Assembly (NCBI RefSeq): GCF_900115545.1
Contig: NZ_FOWV01000009.1
Coordinates: forward strand, 124,001-188,000
Length of the DNA: 64,000 bases
Reading direction: 5' to 3'
Source of the DNA: Ralstonia sp. NFACC01
Lineage (GTDB): Bacteria > Pseudomonadota > Gammaproteobacteria > Burkholderiales > Burkholderiaceae
Made by a program: the position numbers and the translations under genes. Positions 19,452 to 27,924 of this stretch are shown in pieces (position 1 is the stretch's first letter; every line of letters begins with the position of its first letter). The notes under the pieces were generated by a model. It saw nothing but the letters and a program-made list of their open reading frames with translations, ran no database searches and had not been told where the DNA came from.

Positions 19452-21088
19452 GCACCACCATCGACGCCATCGAATCGCCGGTCGCTGCACCGCTGGCCGA
19501 AACCCATGTCCCCGCGCTCACGTATGCCGAGGTGCGTGCCGCGCTGCTGTCCCGCAAGGAGATCGCGCTGATCGACGTACGCGAAGAAGACCCGTACGCG
19601 CAAGCGCATCCGCTGTGGGCAGCCAACCTATCGCTCTCCCGGCTAGAGCTGGAAGCGTGGTCGCGCATTCCGCGCCGCGATACGTTGATCGTGCTGTACG
19701 GCGTGCACGACGGCGTGGACCTTGCTCCGCGCGCGGCGGCCAAGCTGGCTGAACTGGGCTACACGCGCGTGTACCTGCTCGAAGGCGGCCTCGATGGCTG
19801 GCGCGCTGCCGGTGGCGAAGTCTTCCAGGACGTGAACGTGCCCAGCAAGGCCTTTGGCGAATACGTGGAGGCGCACCGCCACACGCCCTCGTTCAGCGCG
19901 CAGGAGGTCAAAGCGCTGCTCGATGCCAAGCGCGACGTGGTCATCGTCGACGCACGCCGCTATGAAGAGTTTCAGACCATGAGCATCCCCACGGCGACGA
20001 GCGTGCCGGGCGCAGAGCTGGTGTTGCGCATCCGCGAGCTGGCGCCGGACCCGAGCACGCAGGTCATCGTTAATTGCGCAGGCCGCACGCGCAGCATCAT
20101 CGGCACGCAATCGCTCGTGAATGCCGGCATTCCCAACCCGGTGGCGGCACTGCGCAACGGCACCATCGGCTGGCTGCTGGCCGATCAGGTGCTGGACCAT
20201 GGCGCCAGCCGCCGTCACCCGCAGGACGTGTCTGCCGAAACGCGCGCGCAGGCCCAGGCCGATGCACGCGCCGTGGCCGAACGCGCCAACGTGCCGCGCA
20301 TTGCGCTGGCTGAGGTTGCCAAACTCGAGACACCGGACCGCACGGTCTACAAGCTCGACGTACGCACGCCCGAGGAATATGCCGCCGGCCACCTGCCCGG
20401 CTTTGCCAGCGCGCCCGGCGGCCAGCTCGTGCAGGAAACCGACCACACGGCTGCCGTGCGCGGCGCCCGTATCGTCCTGGCCGATGACGACGGCGTGCGC
20501 GCCGACATGTCCGCCTCGTGGCTCGCACAGATGGGCTGGGAGGTCTATGTCGTCGATCCGGTCGACGCCAGCGAGCGCAGCGTCACTGGCACGGGGCAGA
20601 CGCCCGCTCCACAACCTCCGGCCGTGCGCACGGTCGACGCCCGCGCCCTGGCCGGCTGGCTGGAAGCGGGGGACACCGCCGTCATCGACGTCACACGAAG
20701 CGCCAACTACGTTGCGCGGCATATTCCGGGGGCGTGGTTTGCCGTGCGCTCAGACTTGCCCGCAGCGCTGGCGCGCATCCCGGCGGCACGCCGCTACGTG
20801 CTCACGTGCGGCTCCAGCCAGCTCGCCCGCTTTGCCGCCGCCGACCTTGCCAAGCTGACGCAGGCCGAGGTGTGGGTGCTCGACGGAGGCACCGCGGCAT
20901 GGGTGGCCGCCGGCCTGGCCGTTGAAACCGGCGAGACCCATCTGGCCTCAGCCCGCATCGACCGCTATCGCCGCCCGTATGAAGGCACGAGCGCCCCGCG
21001 CACCGCGATGCAGGCCTATCTCGACTGGGAGTTCGGTCTGGTGGAGCAGTTGCGGCGCGACGGAACGCACGGGTTCCGGGTCATCTGA
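19448..21088 (+). CDS. Four-domain rhodanese (sulfurtransferase)
   Basis: A 546-residue protein with four rhodanese repeats at roughly residues 20-120, 130-240, 280-380 and 400-505. Repeats 2 and 4 keep an active-site cysteine loop (VNCAGRTR and LTCGSSQL). Repeats 1 and 3 have lost it (VLYGVHDG and LADDDGVR). Each has the DVR/DAR substrate arginine region, for example LIDVREEDPYAQ. The alternation of dead and live domains resembles two fused tandem rhodaneses. It is cytoplasmic by the lack of a signal and is translationally coupled to the thiol dioxygenase. Confidence 0.9.
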   Translation: MSTTIDAIESPVAAPLAETHVPALTYAEVRAALLSRKEIALIDVREEDPYAQAHPLWAANLSLSRLELEAWSRIPRRDTLIVLYGVHDGVDLAPRAAAKLAELGYTRVYLLEGGLDGWRAAGGEVFQDVNVPSKAFGEYVEAHRHTPSFSAQEVKALLDAKRDVVIVDARRYEEFQTMSIPTATSVPGAELVLRIRELAPDPSTQVIVNCAGRTRSIIGTQSLVNAGIPNPVAALRNGTIGWLLADQVLDHGASRRHPQDVSAETRAQAQADARAVAERANVPRIALAEVAKLETPDRTVYKLDVRTPEEYAAGHLPGFASAPGGQLVQETDHTAAVRGARIVLADDDGVRADMSASWLAQMGWEVYVVDPVDASERSVTGTGQTPAPQPPAVRTVDARALAGWLEAGDTAVIDVTRSANYVARHIPGAWFAVRSDLPAALARIPAARRYVLTCGSSQLARFAAADLAKLTQAEVWVLDGGTAAWVAAGLAVETGETHLASARIDRYRRPYEGTSAPRTAMQAYLDWEFGLVEQLRRDGTHGFRVI

Positions 21089-21100
21089 GCGACCGCCCAG

Positions 21101-21369
21101 GTTCGGAACGTCAGGCTTGGCGTTCTGAACTCGACACTTGGGGCTCCAACACTCCACGCTTGAGGTTCCGGACGCCGCGCTTGAGGTTCCGAACTCCACC
21201 GTTGGCGTTCGGAACGTGACCGGTGGCGTTCAGAACCTCGATATCTCGTAGTCCCAACGCCGACATTGAGGTTCTGAACCCCATGCATGGGGTTCCAAAA
21301 CCCCGCACGCCGGGTTCGTAACCCCGAACGTGAGGTCTGGAACCCCGTGATTGGGGTCTCAAACTCCAC
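21101..21369. repeat. Degenerate 21-bp tandem repeat array built on GTTC-N-GAAC palindromes
   Basis: About a dozen 21-22 bp units fill most of the space between the rhodanese and eamA genes. Clear cores: GTTCGGAAC at 21101 and 21207, GTTCTGAAC at 21122 and 21271, GTTCCGAAC at 21186, GTTCAGAAC at 21228. Weaker cores begin at 21143, 21165, 21292, 21314, 21335 and 21356. The second half of each unit ends in CTTGAG, CTTGGC or ATTGGGG. Since 21 is a multiple of three, open frames of 86 and 117 codons run through on the minus strand with a 7-residue period, but no start site supports them. Confidence 0.85.
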
Positions 21370-21483
21370 ATACGCCTCCGCTCACTTGCTTGCTAACGCC
21401 GCTCACAACGAGCGATAACAAAACTCGTTTTGCGCATAAGCCGGCGTTGAGTAGCATCGGGACTTCCTCGCAGAGGTTCCGTC

Positions 21484-22371
21484 ATGTCCCCCTTCATCGC
21501 CCTGTGCCTGCTCATCACCTACGTGGTGTGGGGCACAACGTATCTCGCCATCCGCTTTGCGCTGACCGATCTGCCGCCCTTTCTGATGATGGGCTCGCGA
21601 TTTCTGGCTGCTGCGGTGCTGCTCGCCCCGCTGGTCATCCTGCGACAGCGCAAGCAGCCCGAAGAGCGGCCGACCTTGCGCCAGGTCCGCAACTGTGCAT
21701 TGATCGGCGCGTTCATGCTGGTGGGCGGCATGGGCATGACGGCGGTGGCCGAGCAGACCATCTCGTCGGGTGCCACCACGGTGATGATCGCGTCGATGCC
21801 GCTGTTCTCCACGCTGTGGACGCTGCTGGCCGGCGGCCGCCTGCGTGCCTATGAGATTGGCGCCATCGCGCTGGGCAGCATCGGGATTGCGGTGCTGTTT
21901 CGCGGAGCGGAGTTTCAGGCCAGCACGGTCGGCGTACTGGCGCTGACCACCGCCATTGCGTCATGGTCGTTCGGCTCGCAGCTCTCCAAACGTATCGACA
22001 TGCCCAAGGGCATGATGGCGTTCGTGCTGGAGATGGCCTTTGGCGGTGTAGCGCTCGTGCTGCTCAGCCTGATCACCGGCGAAGCGTGGCCGAAGCACAT
22101 CGGCATGCATGCCGCGCTTGCATGGGGCTACCTCGTGGTGTTCGGCTCGGCCATCGCATTCACGGCTTACATGGCGCTGGTGGAGCGCGTGTCCACCGTC
22201 ATGGCGACAAGCTATGTGTATGTGAACCCACCCATCGCGCTGCTGATGGGCGCCTGGCTGGCCGATGAAGTGGTCGCGCCGCAGACGCTGGGCGCGACGG
22301 GCATCATCCTGGCTGCGGTGGTGGTACTGACGGCCGGGGCTACGCGGGCGGCGCGGCGGGCGGCGGCCTGA
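21484..22371 (+). CDS. EamA/DMT-family transporter (YedA-like)
   Basis: A 295-residue, ten-helix drug/metabolite transporter made of two EamA repeats. The first starts with CLLITYVVWGTTYLAIRFAL; the second includes MMAFVLEMAFGGVALVLL and TSYVYVNPPIALLMGAWLADE. Such carriers export metabolites or amino acids across the inner membrane. AGAGG precedes ATG at 21484. A strong terminator follows at 22395. Confidence 0.9.
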   Translation: MSPFIALCLLITYVVWGTTYLAIRFALTDLPPFLMMGSRFLAAAVLLAPLVILRQRKQPEERPTLRQVRNCALIGAFMLVGGMGMTAVAEQTISSGATTVMIASMPLFSTLWTLLAGGRLRAYEIGAIALGSIGIAVLFRGAEFQASTVGVLALTTAIASWSFGSQLSKRIDMPKGMMAFVLEMAFGGVALVLLSLITGEAWPKHIGMHAALAWGYLVVFGSAIAFTAYMALVERVSTVMATSYVYVNPPIALLMGAWLADEVVAPQTLGATGIILAAVVVLTAGATRAARRAAA

Positions 22372-22394
22372 GGGCCTCCCCGATGGCGCCCAAC

Positions 22395-22424
22395 AAAAAG
22401 CCCGCGCATTGGCGGGCTTTTTCT
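22395..22424. terminator. Rho-independent terminator between eamA and mqsA
   Basis: AAAAAGCCCGC (22395-22405), a six-base loop, then GCGGGCTTTTT. The A-run and T-run make it usable in both directions, serving the convergent eamA and mqsA genes. Confidence 0.92.
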
Positions 22425-22434
22425 TTTGGGGCGA

Positions 22435-22836
22435 TCAAGCCATCCTGATTTCAGCCAGCAGATCGGGGTGGTGGTCGAGGAGCTTCAAGAGTTTCACCAG
22501 CGCCAAAGACGGCTTCGTCTTGCCAGTTTCATAGCGGGAGAACGCATTGACGCCGCCACCAAAAATCTCGGCGGCCTCACGTTGGTCCAGATTGAGTTTG
22601 CGACGCACCGCGGTGATGTAGGCTGGGTCAACGTAGGTCGAATTCACCTGGCGCTGAAAGGCTGACACCAGTTCGCCATATCGGTCGCCCTGCCCACGTT
22701 CGAGCACGATTTCATCGCATGCCGGACAGAAATCTCCCGTCACGGAGGGGATGACAGTGGTCTCGCCTTTATAGGCATACGGCACATCGCGTGTGTCATG
22801 AATCAGCTCGGCGGCACCACAGCTCGGGCACTTCAT
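22435..22836 (-). CDS. mqsA: MqsA-type antitoxin and repressor
   Basis: A 133-residue protein of E. coli MqsA length. The N-terminal zinc domain has CPSC (residues 3-6) and CPAC (about 37-40); the C-terminal HTH reads LDQREAAEIFGGGVNAFSRYETGK. MqsA neutralises MqsR and represses the mqsRA operon through its C-terminal domain. ATG at 22836 lies two bases after the mqsR stop, with AAGGAG inside the end of mqsR. A TTG at 22842 would start two codons earlier and is less likely. Confidence 0.92.
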   Translation of the reverse strand: MKCPSCGAAELIHDTRDVPYAYKGETTVIPSVTGDFCPACDEIVLERGQGDRYGELVSAFQRQVNSTYVDPAYITAVRRKLNLDQREAAEIFGGGVNAFSRYETGKTKPSLALVKLLKLLDHHPDLLAEIRMA

Positions 22837-22838
22837 GT

Positions 22839-23000
22839 TCAAAGCTCCTTGAAGGAAACGATCAGCACGCCATCAACGACGGTCAGCTTCAGGTAGATGT
22901 CTTGGTCGCTCGCCTTGGCGTGATAGACGTCCTGCCACACGCGATGGTCGGCATGCGTCGTCATGCTCTTGTAGAAGCAGCGTGGCGTAGGTTTTTCCAT
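22839..23000 (-). CDS. mqsR: MqsR toxin with in-frame internal deletion (53 residues)
   Basis: The frame ATG at 23000 to TGA at 22839 encodes 53 residues. The first seven (MEKPTPR) match the MqsR N-terminus, and the rest, from FYKSMTTHADH to LIVSFKEL, matches the C-terminal half of the 98-residue toxin. The middle 45 or so residues are missing without loss of frame. The Lys, Gln, Tyr and Lys positions reported as important in E. coli MqsR (in FYKSM, VWQDVY, IYLKL and SFKEL) are all kept. Whether this mini-toxin folds is unknown; it may now only couple translation of mqsA. Confidence 0.85.
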   Translation of the reverse strand: MEKPTPRCFYKSMTTHADHRVWQDVYHAKASDQDIYLKLTVVDGVLIVSFKEL

Positions 23001-23010
23001 GCACGCCAAC

Positions 23011-23044
23011 TTAACCTAGTTGGTTATGGCACCAAATAGGTTAA
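23011..23044. promoter_or_regulatory. mqsRA operator-like palindromes
   Basis: TTAACCT at 23011-23017 and AGGTTAA at 23038-23044 form an inverted repeat just upstream of mqsR. Inside it, AACCTAGTTGGTT is a second smaller one. MqsA operators in E. coli are AACCT-N-AGGTT palindromes, so this is a likely autoregulatory site. Confidence 0.7.
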
Positions 23045-23075
23045 TTCTGGAAACCGGGCTTTCTGCGGAACAAAA

Positions 23076-25088
23076 TCACCCCGCCAACGACGACGGCAAC
23101 GATTCGCTCGGCACCGCATCCTCTTCGGCACATGCAGCGGTGCCGTTGTCCGCAGGATTGTCCAGCCGGTTGAGCCACGCCAGCAACGCGTCGGCTTGCT
23201 GGGGGCGCGAGAACAAGTAGCCCTGTCCTAGGTCGCATCCGGCCTCACGCAGCAACGCAAGCTGCTCGGGGTCTTCCACGCCTTCGGCCACCACTTGCAT
23301 GCGCAGGCTATGCGCCATGGCGATCACCGCACCGGCAATGGCCTCGCCGTCGCCGGGCATGCGTTGTACGAAGCTGCGATCGATCTTGAGCTTCTGAATG
23401 GGAAAACGCTGCAGATACGCCAGCGACGAATACCCGGTACCGAAATCGTCGATGGACAGGCTGATGCCGGCCGCGTGCAGGGATTCGAGCAGCGCGATAT
23501 TGGTCTCGATGTCTTCCATCAGCACGCTTTCCGTAATTTCGAGTTCGAGCTGATGTGGCGGCATGCCGGTTTCGCGCAGCACGTCCATGACGTTCTCCAC
23601 GAGGGCCGGATCGCGCGTCTGCCGCGCCGACAGGTTGACGGCCACCCGCAGCGTGAGGCCGTCTTCGCGCATCCAGCGCACGGCCTGTTCGCACGCGGTG
23701 CGTAACACCCACAGGCCGAGCGGCACGATCAGGCCGGTTTCTTCCGCCACGGCGATGAACTCGCCAGGGCCGATCAGGCCGATCTCCGGATGACGCCAAC
23801 GCACCAATGCTTCCACGCCATAGACGTTTGCCTTGCAGAGCACCGCATCGTGCGCGTCTTCGGTGCGCAGGCGCACCTGCGGCTGGTAGGCCAGCAGCAG
23901 TTCTTCGCGATCGAGCGCGCGGCGCAGATCGGCTTCCACGCGCAGGCGGCGGCGCGCCTGCTGATCCATCTCCGACGTGAAGCTCGCAGCTGCGTTCTTG
24001 CCGTGGTTTTTGGCGTGGTACATCGCCGTGTCGGCGTTGCGCGTGAGCACCTGAACATCGCGTGCGTCATGCGGATACAGGCTCACGCCCACGCTCGCCG
24101 TTACGTAGATCTGATGCAGGTCGAGTGCAAACGGCGCCGCCAGCGCGGCGAGAATGCGTTTGGCCAATCCGTCGGCCAGCGTTGCCGCTTCCGTGTCGGC
24201 AATCTGCGCCCGGCCGGACAGCTCAGCGATCACCGCAAACTCATCCCCCCCGATGCGGCACAACACGGCACGCAAGTTGGCTTGGTCGATCACGTCGTTC
24301 AGCCGCCGTGCAACCTGGCGCAGCAGTCGGTCGCCGTTGTTGTGGCCCAGCGTGTCGTTGACAACCTTGAAGTTGTCGAGATCCAGCAGGAGCAGCCCCA
24401 CTGCACCCGCCTGGCCCGCGCGCTTGAGCGACACCTGCAGGCGCTCGTTGAAGGCGTGCCGGTTCGGCAGTTCCGTGACCGAATCGATGTGGGCGAGGTA
24501 ATCCAGATGCGCCTCTGCCTGCAGCACCGCGCGGCGCATGCGGGCGATCACCAGATACGCGAGGCCCATCGCGCCGATGCCCACCGACACCGTGAGCACG
24601 GCATAGCCGAGCAGTTGCATGTACAGCTCGGTCAGGCTGGAGCGCACCACCACATAGCCGATCACGCGGCGCTCCGACTCCACCGGTTCCACCACCTCCA
24701 GGGTGGTGAGCGTGGACACATCCGAGTCCCGCAGCATGGTGGCATCGGGCGCGCGCACCGGTGCGGCATCGCCGTGCTGATACAGCGCCAACGGCTTGCG
24801 CAGTGCGCTGAAAATGCCGGCGGCACGCAGCGGCGGCGATGCTTCCAGCGCCGCCAGGGTTTCTTCCGCCGCGCGACGGTCATTGAAGAGCAGCGCGGCC
24901 ACGCTGTTGGCGCCCACGATGCGCGCCTGCACGTGCACGTCGCGCACCAACGCCGCATGCAGCGCGATGAACTGGAACACGATGAGCAGGAAGCCAGCGA
25001 TGGTCAGCGCTGCGCCAGCGCCCGCCATGTTGGCCCGCACCATGGAGTGCCCCAATCGAGGCCGTGGAGTCATGATGGACTCGCTCAT
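23076..25088 (-). CDS. CHASE8-like sensor, GGDEF-EAL cyclic-di-GMP enzyme
   Basis: A 670-residue inner-membrane protein. Helices near residues 22-46 and 155-182 flank a periplasmic sensor domain like that of YfiN. The GGDEF domain (about 195-365) has an intact GGDEF at 280-284 and LDLDNFK. The EAL domain (about 395-650) has EAL at 426-428, NLSARQ, ESVLMED and DDFGTGYSS, so both cyclase and phosphodiesterase activity are possible. The linker between YQPQV and VEAL is longer than usual. It overlaps the yfiR stop by four bases. Confidence 0.92.
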   Translation of the reverse strand: MSESIMTPRPRLGHSMVRANMAGAGAALTIAGFLLIVFQFIALHAALVRDVHVQARIVGANSVAALLFNDRRAAEETLAALEASPPLRAAGIFSALRKPLALYQHGDAAPVRAPDATMLRDSDVSTLTTLEVVEPVESERRVIGYVVVRSSLTELYMQLLGYAVLTVSVGIGAMGLAYLVIARMRRAVLQAEAHLDYLAHIDSVTELPNRHAFNERLQVSLKRAGQAGAVGLLLLDLDNFKVVNDTLGHNNGDRLLRQVARRLNDVIDQANLRAVLCRIGGDEFAVIAELSGRAQIADTEAATLADGLAKRILAALAAPFALDLHQIYVTASVGVSLYPHDARDVQVLTRNADTAMYHAKNHGKNAAASFTSEMDQQARRRLRVEADLRRALDREELLLAYQPQVRLRTEDAHDAVLCKANVYGVEALVRWRHPEIGLIGPGEFIAVAEETGLIVPLGLWVLRTACEQAVRWMREDGLTLRVAVNLSARQTRDPALVENVMDVLRETGMPPHQLELEITESVLMEDIETNIALLESLHAAGISLSIDDFGTGYSSLAYLQRFPIQKLKIDRSFVQRMPGDGEAIAGAVIAMAHSLRMQVVAEGVEDPEQLALLREAGCDLGQGYLFSRPQQADALLAWLNRLDNPADNGTAACAEEDAVPSESLPSSLAG

Positions 25089-25657
25089 TGCACGGTCCTC
25101 GCTAGCCGCAGCAGTTGTGAGCTGAGCTGAAGATGGGCTTGCCGCGCAGCCACGGCATCGATGTCGAAGACCACGCGATCGTCATGCAGGGCCAACGCGA
25201 TCATCGGCTCCGGGTTGCCGGCTGCGCGCTGGCTCTTTGGGCTGTCGGACACTGTCAGCACGGGCGCAGCCGGATCGACGCGCACACCGTTCGGGGTACG
25301 CGCATCAAACACGAGGACATGGCATCCGGTGACGGCGCCGTCGTTGATCTTCCGGATTTCCAGGCGGTGTCCGCGCACGGGTTTTCCTGTCAGTTTTTCC
25401 AATGCAGCCTGCAACGGATGTTGGGCAGTTACGCACACCACCATCGGGGCGTCGGCCTGCATGACGTCGGCCGGCCAGTTGGTGAACAGTGCAAAGTTGT
25501 AGATGAACGCCGCCTTGACCTGCACCTCGCTGGCCTGCATCTGCGCATGCGTGGCGCCCATGCATGCCACGCCCGCCAGCACGGCACCCAACACCGCGCA
25601 GAATCTGCGCGGGCCGGGTCTTCGGGCGCGTCGGACGCTGCCGTGCGGGGTGCTCAT
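25085..25657 (-). CDS. yfiR: YfiR-family periplasmic regulator (DUF4154)
   Basis: A 190-residue protein with an N-terminal signal segment (AVLGAVLAGVACMGATHAQ) and the family opening VKAAFIYNFALFTNWPADV. YfiR in Pseudomonas represses the diguanylate cyclase YfiN from the periplasm. Here it lies directly before a CHASE8-GGDEF-EAL gene with a four-base overlap on each side, so a repressor-enzyme pair is likely. The partner lipoprotein YfiB is absent; a TonB-dependent receptor takes its place in the operon. Confidence 0.88.
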   Translation of the reverse strand: MSTPHGSVRRARRPGPRRFCAVLGAVLAGVACMGATHAQMQASEVQVKAAFIYNFALFTNWPADVMQADAPMVVCVTAQHPLQAALEKLTGKPVRGHRLEIRKINDGAVTGCHVLVFDARTPNGVRVDPAAPVLTVSDSPKSQRAAGNPEPMIALALHDDRVVFDIDAVAARQAHLQLSSQLLRLARTVQ

Positions 25658-27753
25658 CGGAAGGTGTAGGTAAATTTCAGGCGAAAGGCACGGCCATCCT
25701 GCTCGATTGACGACTGCGCTAACTCCGGACCAGCCGGATCCGCATAGCGCCGATCAAACAGGTTGTAGACGCTGGCCGACATCTCCAGATTGGGCGCCAA
25801 CCGTGCCGCCAGCAAGGTCAGGTTGGCGATCCAGTAACCGCCCACTTGGCCAGCGGTCGTCAGCCGATTGCTGATGTACTGCGCCTCCACCCCAGCACGC
25901 CAGTCGCTGCGCCACACAGGCGCGGTGGCGTTGAGCTTGAGCATGTGACGCGGCGAGTTGCTCAGCGCCTGGCCGGTATCGAGATTTTCAGAACGCTGGA
26001 AGCTGTAGCTCGTGCGCAGGCGCGTGCCGCCCGGCCAGTTCTGCTCGTAGCCGAGTTCCGCGCCGCGCGTGCGCACACGCGCTACGTTGCTGAAAAAGAG
26101 CAGCCCGGTGTTCGGGTCTTCGCTCTGGCTGATCAGGTTGGAAACGTTGTTCTGAAACACCGACAAGGTCGCCTTGCCGCCAGCGGCAACTTGTTGCTCG
26201 ACCACCGTTTCATACGTTCGTATACGCTCGGCCGACAACCCATTGGTGACCTGCTGGCCGCCGGGCGCGCTGGTCTGGTAGTTCAGCTCGTAATCGTTGG
26301 GCGCGCGATAGGCCATGCCGTAGATCGCCTTGACGGTGGTCGTTGGGGCGGCATGCCAGATCAGGCCCACACGCGGGCTGAAGATGCCCGATGCGAAGCT
26401 CGTGTGGTCGTAGCGCAGGCCCGTATCCAGCACCCAATCCCGATGGAGCAGGAATTGATCCTGCACATACACGCCCACCCGGTTGTTGCTCCGATGGTCA
26501 TCGAGGTAACTGGCGTACGGCACCGTATCGAAATTGCGCATTGCATCACGGTAGTCGCGTTGCAGCTCCGTGCCGATGACCAGCGTGTGGCGTTCGATGC
26601 GGCGCGTCACGAGCTTGAGTTCCGTGCCGTACCACGCGGTGTCAAAGGTATCGCGGTTGATGCCGACCGGCGGTGGACTGTATGCGTAATCCCCCTGCGA
26701 GACATAGCGCCCCCAGAACAGCCGCGCCGACACATCAGTCGTGTCGTCCAGTGCGTGCTGCCAGGTGCCGTTGAACATCTGCCGCGTGTCGACGGTGCGG
26801 GAGCGCGGGTCGTTGAAGCTCTGGTCGTAAGGCGCCGTCGGCACGCCCTTCGTACGATCGACGTAGCCGAAGGTCAGCCCTAACTCGCCAAAACTGCCCT
26901 TGGCAAACAGGCGCTTGGCGCGGTCGTAGTCCATGCCGCGAGCCACGCCGTCGCTCACGCCGGGCTGGTTGAACTCGGGAAAATAGAGGTCGCGCCCCGG
27001 GGCATCGTTCACGCTGGCCGACAGCAGCCATTCGGCACCGTTCTCTGCCCGCTTGCCCCAGATCACGCGCGCATCGCGCGCATTGGCGCTGCCCGTTGAT
27101 CCGCTGGCCTGCAAGCCGTCAATGTCACGGCCGCGCTTGGTGATGATGTTGATCACACCGAATAGCGCGTTCGATCCGTACACCGCCGAGCCCGCTCCGG
27201 GCACGTACTCCACCCGCTCGATCAGGTCGACGTCCAGGATGGCTTCGGTGCCGACGGACGCCTGGTCGAAGATGGGGTCGTTGGTGCGATGGCCATCAAT
27301 CAGCAACAGGAAACGGGTGTCGTAGTCGCCCGCGCGCAAGAAGCCCCGAGCGCCCAGCGTGGTGTAGTTGCGGTCGTAGTTGGTGTAGAGCCCCGGCAGA
27401 CTGCCCAGGATGTCGGCCAGCGTGCGCCAGCCGTAGGCTTTGATGTCTGCCGCGGTGATGACCGAGACGTTGGCGGGCGCCTCATTTGCGGCTTGCGCGT
27501 ACTTGGACGCCCCGGTGACGACCTGCACCTGCATGAGTTGCTCGATAGGCAACGCGGTCAGATCGGCGACGTCTGTTTGTGCCAGCGCGGGCTGAGAAAG
27601 CAATGCACCGGCCACCGCAAACATTTGCGTGCATCGTTTTCTGGCAAGTGGCACCGCGGCCAAGCGCAGAGGCAACGCGAATAAATGCTCGGCACTCGGA
27701 TGTTTCCGGCAACCAAGCGCAAGCACACGGGCAATGACAACAAGAGGCGACAT
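25654..27753 (-). CDS. TonB-dependent outer-membrane receptor
   Basis: A 699-residue frame with a plug domain (VTGASKYAQAANEAPANVSVITAADI, then GVINIITKRG) and a beta-barrel ending in RAFRLKFTYTFR with a terminal aromatic-rich strand. The start is uncertain: ATG at 27753 gives a long pre-sequence, whereas ATG at 27624 begins a normal signal peptide ending in QPALAQ. The barrel is of the CirA/vitamin B12-like class. Overlap with yfiR suggests the receptor or its ligand signals into c-di-GMP control. The ligand is unknown. Confidence 0.88.
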   Translation of the reverse strand: MSPLVVIARVLALGCRKHPSAEHLFALPLRLAAVPLARKRCTQMFAVAGALLSQPALAQTDVADLTALPIEQLMQVQVVTGASKYAQAANEAPANVSVITAADIKAYGWRTLADILGSLPGLYTNYDRNYTTLGARGFLRAGDYDTRFLLLIDGHRTNDPIFDQASVGTEAILDVDLIERVEYVPGAGSAVYGSNALFGVINIITKRGRDIDGLQASGSTGSANARDARVIWGKRAENGAEWLLSASVNDAPGRDLYFPEFNQPGVSDGVARGMDYDRAKRLFAKGSFGELGLTFGYVDRTKGVPTAPYDQSFNDPRSRTVDTRQMFNGTWQHALDDTTDVSARLFWGRYVSQGDYAYSPPPVGINRDTFDTAWYGTELKLVTRRIERHTLVIGTELQRDYRDAMRNFDTVPYASYLDDHRSNNRVGVYVQDQFLLHRDWVLDTGLRYDHTSFASGIFSPRVGLIWHAAPTTTVKAIYGMAYRAPNDYELNYQTSAPGGQQVTNGLSAERIRTYETVVEQQVAAGGKATLSVFQNNVSNLISQSEDPNTGLLFFSNVARVRTRGAELGYEQNWPGGTRLRTSYSFQRSENLDTGQALSNSPRHMLKLNATAPVWRSDWRAGVEAQYISNRLTTAGQVGGYWIANLTLLAARLAPNLEMSASVYNLFDRRYADPAGPELAQSSIEQDGRAFRLKFTYTFR

Positions 27754-27924
27754 CAGCGGGACCGGCAGAATCGATCACGTCTCTGGAGGGACGTTCAGCG
27801 GGAATTCGATAGTTCTGCTCTAAAACGGAGAGCCAGCGCGGTTCTTTACCCCACCCCGGCTGGGGCGACATGCGGGCGCCGTTGTGGTGTGGCGCCAGCA
27901 CGGGGCATTTGTGACGGCAAAGGC

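Noticed and set aside
21101-21369. CRISPR array or 7-residue repeat protein in the 21-bp repeats
   Set aside because: Repeats are too short and degenerate and there are no unique spacers or cas genes. The minus-strand frames have no start signal, so a coding role is only an open possibility.
21101-21369. LexA-type operators of the GAAC-N7-GAAC kind
   Set aside because: Spacing and orientation do not fit; the cores are GTTC-N-GAAC palindromes at 21-bp intervals.
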